Translations under genes and position numbers: made by a program
The notes under the pieces: model-generated
Database searches by the model: none
Told to the model about the DNA's origin: nothing
Seen by the model: only the letters and a program-made list of their open reading frames with translations
In this document: piece by piece, positions 58,001 to 64,000 of the stretch
Layout of the letters: every line of letters begins with the position of its first letter
Numbering within the stretch: position 1 is the stretch's first letter
DNA from: Thelonectria olida
Taxonomy: Eukaryota; Ascomycota; Sordariomycetes; Hypocreales; Nectriaceae
Assembly: GCA_020736575.1 (NCBI GenBank)
Contig: JAGPYM010000001.1
Location: 3,906,001-3,970,000, forward strand
DNA: 64,000 nucleotides
Direction of reading: 5' to 3'

Positions 58001-58965
58001 ATCCAACGAGTCTGTCAGACTGAAGGGCTGTGCGTCAGGATGGCTGACTCTTGGCAACGCATCTGGAACCACGTCGCAAGGTCTTACCGTGAGCAGACAA
58101 ATCACACGAGGCCAAGACCAATCTCAGTTGTCATTCCCATCACCAAACACATGTTCGCTTCGCATGAGGCCTGACTGCGATCGATGGAGCAGGAAGGGAT
58201 TGCTGTTGGTGTGCCCTGGTCTCCGCACCTCCCCCAGTTCAGCACGACGTCGCCATCTATCGCCATTCCTGCGGAACTTCCCCAAATCCCACTTTGGAGG
58301 CTCCAATTTAGACTCCTCTTCAACGTTTTTTCCCTTATCAGCCCCGCTGTTGATTCTTCGGGTATCATTGTCGTTTAGACATGGACGTTTGAAAGGGTAT
58401 TCGCCGTTGATCAGTGATTGCGTTGCAATAAGAAGGCGCCGATGTCTCCGTATGACACCCTGTGTTGCATCCTCTTCCCAGTTTCTCCAAGACAACCAAC
58501 TGAACCAACATCTTACCCCTAACATTTATTAGCTGAGGAAAAGACAATCTCTTCCCCTTCCCTTGTCCCCCGCCTTGCTGCTCTTCCCATTAGGTAACCG
58601 CAAGCTGTCAGTCATTGTTACCTACCACAACGGTCTAAACTCGCCCCCTTCGCCAAGAAGCCCGACAGGACATCCCCGAAAGAAACGAGTCACGGCCGTG
58701 CCCGCTTCATTCCCCTCTTCGCTGCCCCGGGTTTCTTCCCCGCCTTTCCCCAAACCGGCAAGCAATTTTCGGGGATCCCTTCTGCATCCGCCTCCGCTTG
58801 GCCCCGTCCATTGGCAACCTTTTTACATGAACGAGGATAAATACCCATAGTCCTCCCACTTTGTCGACCCCTCCTGTTCCTCTTCTATCCTGTCATCCGA
58901 CTTTGGTCTTCTCCTCTCGGCTTTCCCATTGAGAAACAAGTTCCACACCGAAACCCGTCGACATC
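52020..58965. other. Gene-free stretch, 6.9 kb, between ADE6 and permease
   Basis: This is the divergent interval between the purine gene and the amino-acid permease. No frame over ~150 codons has coding character, and no domain, transposon end, tRNA or tandem repeat was recognised. The last ~400 nt (58560-58965) are strongly CT-rich on the plus strand, like leaders of highly expressed fungal genes, and end at the permease ATG. The rest is unexplained. Confidence 0.5.
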
Positions 58966-60851
58966 ATGGGTGAAAAGGAAGAATACGTCGCCCAGGGCGG
59001 CAATGCCTACGACAACCAGGAGGCTGCCTCGGTGCAAGGCCAGACGACCGAGTACAACTTGGCCAACTCTCACGACCAGCTTGAGCGAGGTCTCAAGAGT
59101 AGACACATCCAGTTCTTGGCTCTTGGTATGTTGTCCTCAACCCAGGCCATCCACAACTCGACAATGAACAAACAAGAACAAACCAACATGACTAACAACG
59201 CACTCTCACAGGTGGTGCCATCGGTACTGGTCTCTTCATCGGATCTGGCGCGATTCTCGCCCGAACAGGCCCGGCGCCTCTCTTCATGGCATATCTCTCT
59301 ATGATGGCGCTCGTCTGGGTAATTATGAACGTACTGGCAGAAATGGTTACGTACCTTCCCATGCGAGGTGAGTTCCCCACGACATGGCGATACCCTCACA
59401 ACACGAAAAGCTAACCTCCAACCTCCACGCAGGCATCACCGTCCCATACTTCACCGGCCGCTTCGTCGATCCCAGTCTCGCCTTCGCTGCTGGATGGAAT
59501 TATTGGTATGTTCATGTGACTGTGTTCTTTTGCCCTTATATGTGCCGGCACCTTGCCCTTGATGGAGTAGACAGCTGACACAATGACCCCCAGGTATGCG
59601 TATGCAATGCTCGTCGGAGCCGAAGCCGTCGCTGCCGGAATCATCATAGATTACTGGCAGCCGCCAGTTTCGATCGGACTCTGGATCGCCATCGTCCTCG
59701 TGGTGATGCTTCTGCTCAATATCATCGCCGTCTCCTTCTTCGGTGAGGCCGAGTTCTGGTTCGCCTCTATCAAGCTGATTACCATCTGCGGTCTCATCAT
59801 GGTCTCTATTGTTCTCTTTTTCGGAGGCGGCCCCGACCAGACTGGTGTCCGAGGATTTCACTACTGGAAGGATCCCGGTGCCTTTGTCGAGTTCAAGGCA
59901 AAAGGCTCGACTGGAAAATTCCTCTCTTACTGGAGTGCCTTTATCAGCGCCGGATTCGCATTCATTACTTCCCCCGAACTCATTGCCATCTCTGCCGGTG
60001 AAACCGTCGCCCCTCGCCGAAACATTCCCAAGGCTGCCCGACGATTCATCTACCGACTCGCCATCTTCTACGGCGTCTCTTCCCTGCTGATTGGCACTAT
60101 GGTTCCTTCCAACGATAAGAAGCTTCTTGGTGCTTCTGATGCTTCGGCCTCGCCCTTTGTCATTGGTATCCAGAACGCCGGCATCCCCATTCTCAACCAC
60201 ATCATCAACGGCGCTGTCCTGACGTCGGCATGGTCTGCGGGTAACTCGTTCCTCTACTCTGGAAGCCGTGTTCTTTACTCTATGGCTCTCAACAACCAGG
60301 CACCTAAGTGGTTCCGCATTACCAACAAGCGTGGTGTTCCGTGGGTTGCTGTCCTCTTTACTTGGGCGTTTGGTCTGCTCGCCTTCCTCAACGTCTCCAA
60401 CTCTGGTGCTACCGTTTTCAACTGGTTCGTCAACATTTCAACCATCTCCGGTTTCATTGCCTGGATCGTCGTTATGATCACCTACCTCCGCTTCCGAAAG
60501 GCTATGGTGTTTAACAACATGCTCGAATCTCTCCCTTACCGAACTCCTCTCCAGCCCTACGCTACTTGGTTCGTTCTCCTCATCATTACCATCCTTACTC
60601 TCACAAACGGATTCGCCATCTTTACGCATGGCAGTTGGGACACGAAGAGCTTTATTGCTGCTTACATTACTATCCCCATTTTCCTCGTCCTCTACCTGGG
60701 CCACAAGCTTTGGTTCCGCACGCCTCTCTGCATTCCGGTCCAGAACATTGACGTCATCACTGGAAAGCGTGAGATGGACGAGCTCGAGGCCATGGACGTG
60801 CCTCCGGTTGCCAGAAACTGGCTCGAGAAGATTTGGTTCTGGTTGGCATAA
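58966..60851 (+). CDS. Amino-acid permease, APC superfamily (YAT type)
   Basis: This is a plasma-membrane amino acid/proton symporter of 548 aa. The four exons are 58966-59125, 59212-59367, 59433-59505 and 59594-60851, with introns of 86, 65 and 88 nt at usual YAT positions. An acidic N-terminal tail is followed by GLKSRHIQFLALGGAIGTG and LFIGSG, the family signature at the first helix. Further family signatures are EMVTYLPMRG, YFTGRFVDPSLAFAAGWNYW, FWFASIKLITICGLI, SAGFAFITSPELIAISAGE (substrate region), APRRNIPKA, SAWSAGNSFLYSGSRVLYSM and VNISTISGFIAWIVVMITYL. About twelve helices are present. The C-terminus ends NWLEKIWFWLA, with the conserved aromatic ending that permeases use for trafficking. 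Amino acid specificity (general versus proline or dicarboxylic) is not decidable here. Confidence 0.94.
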
Positions 60852-61376
60852 GTTGGTGGATTACTAAGATTTATGCGGATATATAGGAGAGGACAGTCAG
60901 TCCTTTAGAGCAGTTGTGTGATACCCTTAAGATGTATATAATATGAGATGCATTACATGTATACTTTCCAACCGCATTGTGTGCACCTTTGCTCGAATGA
61001 CTGGAAAACTTGACCGTTTGTTGCTTGTCCAGACATTTAGGGGAGGCGCATGCCGGGCTGTAAGCCAGCGTTGGATATTGAGGTTAGATAAAACAGCGAT
61101 ATCATGTCGTTCTGATACTAAGAACTGATAACCAATTCCAAAGCGGCTTATACCAATGCTGATACTTAAGACGAATGTCTCTTATATTTTCTTACAGTAT
61201 CTACTACGCCAACCCTAACTTTGGCCAGCGTCAAACTCCATTAATGACGAACGGTCACTAAATGAAGGAGATGTTCTCAGAGAAGCTGATAGCTTGCCTA
61301 TCATTGTCAAATAGCCGATAATCTAGGCAAACAATGGAGGTCGATACAGGCCAAACCCTGGCCTTGGATGGCTTGC
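60852..61376. other. Convergent 3' intergenic region
   Basis: This lies between the convergent permease and monooxygenase genes. No gene is seen. Confidence 0.45.
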
Positions 61377-63273
61377 CTATATCCACCACTTCTCATGGTA
61401 CTCCCTCAAATCAACCTTCTTTTCTAACGCCCCTACTTCCAACCACGGCGTAAGATCCAAATCAATGCCTTCCACCCCCTCAGATGCGAGCACATCCCTG
61501 GTCGTCCAGCCATTTCCCAGCCACGCGAACCTATTTCCCTGCGGGTTCCAGTACGTGAACTCAAAATCCTCCCATCTGGGATCTTTCCGGACGAGGTTCA
61601 CATGCGCGCCGCTGCCAGGCCAGAGGCCGTGGACGCGACCGCCCTTGATGCCGCCGTTGTACCAAGAACTGCAGTGCTCGCTCATCACAGTGCTCGGGAA
61701 AAACGACTCACAGTAGGCGCGAAAGTCTCGAGTTGCGGCCGCTGTCGGTGCTAGGCTTCTGATTCCCTGCGTAGATGCCTTGCGAAGAATCTTGGCGACG
61801 TACGTCAATTGGTTTTCGACCGAGTGACATAGAGTGCCCGCCAGTCCGGTCGAGTTGGCGCCCAAGACGGTCAAGAAGTTGGGGACTTCGGGAGCCGCCA
61901 TGCCCAAGTATGTGTCCGGAAAGCCGGGGTTGCCTCCGGGTCGCCATGCTGTTTGGAGATCGACTCCCTTGTGAATTACGGGGAATTGTGTGCTAAAAGT
62001 CACATCATGCCCAGTGCTGCAGATGACTGCATCGACTTCGCGATGTGTGCCTGTGCTCATTAGCCCCATGATGCTCGCGATGGGAAGAATGTTGTTGCTA
62101 TACCATCTGCAGTACGAATGCCTGTTTCTGTGAACTCTGCAATATGGTCCGTTACGTAGGTCAGATTTTCCGCGAGGAGAGCCTCCAAATAGCCTGGACC
62201 GGGAGTCAACCGTCGACAATTGGGTGGAAAGTCGGGAACTATCTCGCTGGCCAGCTGAGAATCACCGCCGAGACGCTTTGTCATCAGCGCCGTGATTGTC
62301 TCCCTTGCCTCGATGTTCTTCTTTCCATCCTTGAAGATTCCGCCAAAGCGGCTGAACAATCGTGACTCCAGTGTCTTGCGAAACTTGAGATATTCTTCAG
62401 GGCTTGTTCGAGCTTTGTCAATGTTGTCGGCGACCAATTCAGCAAGATCCTCTCCTCCAATGGGGGCCGCTACCCAGGTTTTATTACGAGCATAGTGGTC
62501 GACGTGGGCGGCCACCTTTTGCAGCTGAGGAACGACCTGAATGCCAGATGCACCGTTGCCGATGACGGCTATCCGTTTACCTGTGGGGTCAAAGTTTGGA
62601 TCCCAATTCGAGGTGTGTCGAAGATGACCCTTGAAGTCTTTGATCCCAGGATAATCGGGCAGTCTTGGATCACTGAAGTGACCTGTGGCTGTAATGAGAA
62701 AGTTGGCTTCATCAACAAACTCGCCTTTGTCTGACTGGACTGTGACAAGCCATTTGCCTTTTCCCTCAGACCATTCTGCTGACACAATATTAGATCTTGT
62801 GCGAACGTATTTGCGCACGTTGTAGTCGTCAGCAACCTTTTCCCAATACGCCTGGATCTCGGCGCCCTGAGCATATGCTTCCGTCCACGAAGGCGAAGGC
62901 GCAAACGTTGACTGGTAAGCGTGTGCCGGAACGTCGCATCGGACCCCAGGATACACATTGGAATGCCAGACGCCTCCCTGGATGATGTCAGTCGATGTAA
63001 AAAAGAGATAGGATTGGTAGTCCTTACAATATCGTCGTTCCTCTCATAAATCACGAGGTCAATCCCCGGGACTTTTGCTGGCAATAAGATACCCGCGGTA
63101 ATTCCGCTGATTCCTCCTCCGGCGACGATGACTCGGAAAGGAGGACGCTCATCGATGGGGTGGTCTTCAAGGGCCAGGGCCGGGAAGACTGTTCTCAACT
63201 GCTGATGGAACGGCGTCTTCCCCAATACTGGTTTCTCATAATCTGGAGAAGGAGAGATTGCTGACGGAGCCAT
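61377..63273 (-). CDS. FAD/NADPH monooxygenase of Baeyer-Villiger type
   Basis: This is a flavoprotein monooxygenase of 597 aa. The exons are 63028-63273, 62104-62977 and 61377-62050, with introns of 50 and 53 nt. The ATG at 63273 gives MAPSAISPSPDYEKP. The FAD-binding Rossmann motif is AGGGISG (51-57). GGVWHSNVYPGVRCDVPAHAY follows intron 1. The Baeyer-Villiger fingerprint is FKGHLRHTSNWD (197-208), and the NADPH-binding motif is IGNGASG (221-227). CSTGHDV and a C-terminal WNPQGNRFAW block complete the fold. It would insert oxygen next to a ketone, or oxygenate a heteroatom, in a small molecule. Such enzymes serve in detoxification or secondary metabolism, but no biosynthetic backbone gene is visible nearby. 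Confidence 0.93.
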
Positions 63274-64000
63274 TTTGATGCAGGATCTAGCATAGGTATA
63301 GTTTTCGATAGAGTTCACTTGACTCTTTGCCTGGATTGGCGGCTATACATAAACCTCCAAGCGGCACGACTTGCGGTATCGGGGCGGCTTAGATCTCGGG
63401 TCTCCCACAGATAAGCCGGTTGCAATTCCCGTCCCTACATATTAGTAATTGGATTCAGCCAATATGCGGCGTCTATATCTATGGCACAATTTGCACACCA
63501 TTTGCGTCAATCGTTGCGAATTTCCTACATACAGTCTCCAGTCCAATGCCTACGGGGGTGTAGCACGCCAATGCGGGGAAATGTGTCGTAGCTTTTGTAC
63601 CTGATGAGTTAGAGAGGGAGCCTCAAAACGGTCGATATCTCTTGAGAGTGTTGAACTAGTTGTTACATGATTGGAAATTGAAAGGACAGGAAAATGCCGC
63701 TCTTAATAGAGAAATAAGGTACGCGCTGGTTTGCAGTGCCTATTGATCTGACTGCCCTCTGCCAGTGAGTTAGGGCCAACTCCCGAGGGCACATCCAGCT
63801 GCGTAGCAACCCGTGTTGCCCGATGGAATGATTGCTGCAATCCTGCGCGGTTGTGTGCAGACCACGAGCTTTTTGCTCTTCCGTTCATCGAATTGGATGA
63901 ACTGTAACAGCTTTTGGTTGACTTGTCGCAGCCCGTGTCACCAACTACGATGGTGAGCTGGAGAGTGTTAGTTAATTTACCTATGTACACTGAAATGAAT
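63274..64000. other. Right-edge intergenic region
   Basis: This is the promoter side of the monooxygenase. A 95-codon open frame at 63703-63990 (minus) has no recognisable domain and was not called. Nothing else is seen before the edge. Confidence 0.4.

Noticed and set aside
59451..60200. 249-codon minus-strand frame across the permease
   Set aside because: It is antisense to well-supported permease exons; its acidic translation is a by-product of codon bias.
63703..63990. 95-codon minus-strand frame at the right edge
   Set aside because: No domain or start/splice context that supports a gene; a partial exon of a gene beyond the edge cannot be excluded.

Overview
The window is nuclear DNA of a filamentous ascomycete, most likely a plant-associated Sordariomycete (Hypocreales such as Fusarium or a relative; the genus is inference). 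The signs are short GT-AG introns of 47-117 nt, a secreted PL1 pectate lyase, a HET-domain protein, a NACHT-WD40 NOD-like protein, Zn2Cys6 and Dal5-family genes, and a full 15-exon purine gene of the ADE6 type.

Layout. 1-1.1 kb holds the 5' part of an MFS sugar transporter on the minus strand, followed by almost 6 kb with no gene. 7.0-15.7 kb is a wreck of nested insertions. It has a frame-broken Zn2Cys6 regulator, an AT-rich stretch, and then a virus-like island. The island carries a capsid-like gene of the small circular ssDNA (CRESS/genomovirus) kind, flanked by two diverged copies of one ~200-bp control region. The capsid-like gene is split by an intact 3,062-bp hAT transposon with perfect 8-bp target duplications. 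The right edge of the island abuts a truncated Dal5-type transporter pseudogene. 16-45 kb is accessory gene space: two paralogous GPI-anchored surface proteins (16.2 and 37.5 kb), a HET protein, pectate lyase, a secreted binding-module-like protein with a Thr/Pro repeat linker, a GH47 mannosidase, a 4-TM membrane protein, a divergent pair of pseudogenes (a Dal5-type transporter and an alpha/beta hydrolase), a 7-TM protein, a 1,419-aa NLR-like protein and a DUF2156 aminoacyl-tRNA-dependent transferase of the ErgS/ErdS type. 47-52 kb is the housekeeping FGAM synthase. After a 6.9-kb gene-free stretch come an amino-acid permease and a Baeyer-Villiger/FMO-type monooxygenase.

How it fits together. 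The middle of the window mixes nonself-recognition genes (HET, NLR), surface and secreted proteins, and decayed nutrient-uptake or catabolic genes. It lies between a sugar transporter and a conserved purine gene, as in a fast-evolving accessory block. The order of events at 7-15.7 kb can be read directly: a virus-like circle integrated next to or into a Dal5-type gene, and later a hAT copy landed in the capsid-like gene without the reading frame on either side having been broken. All exon structures were worked out by eye from splice signals, frame and family similarity; none has been tested against transcripts or databases.
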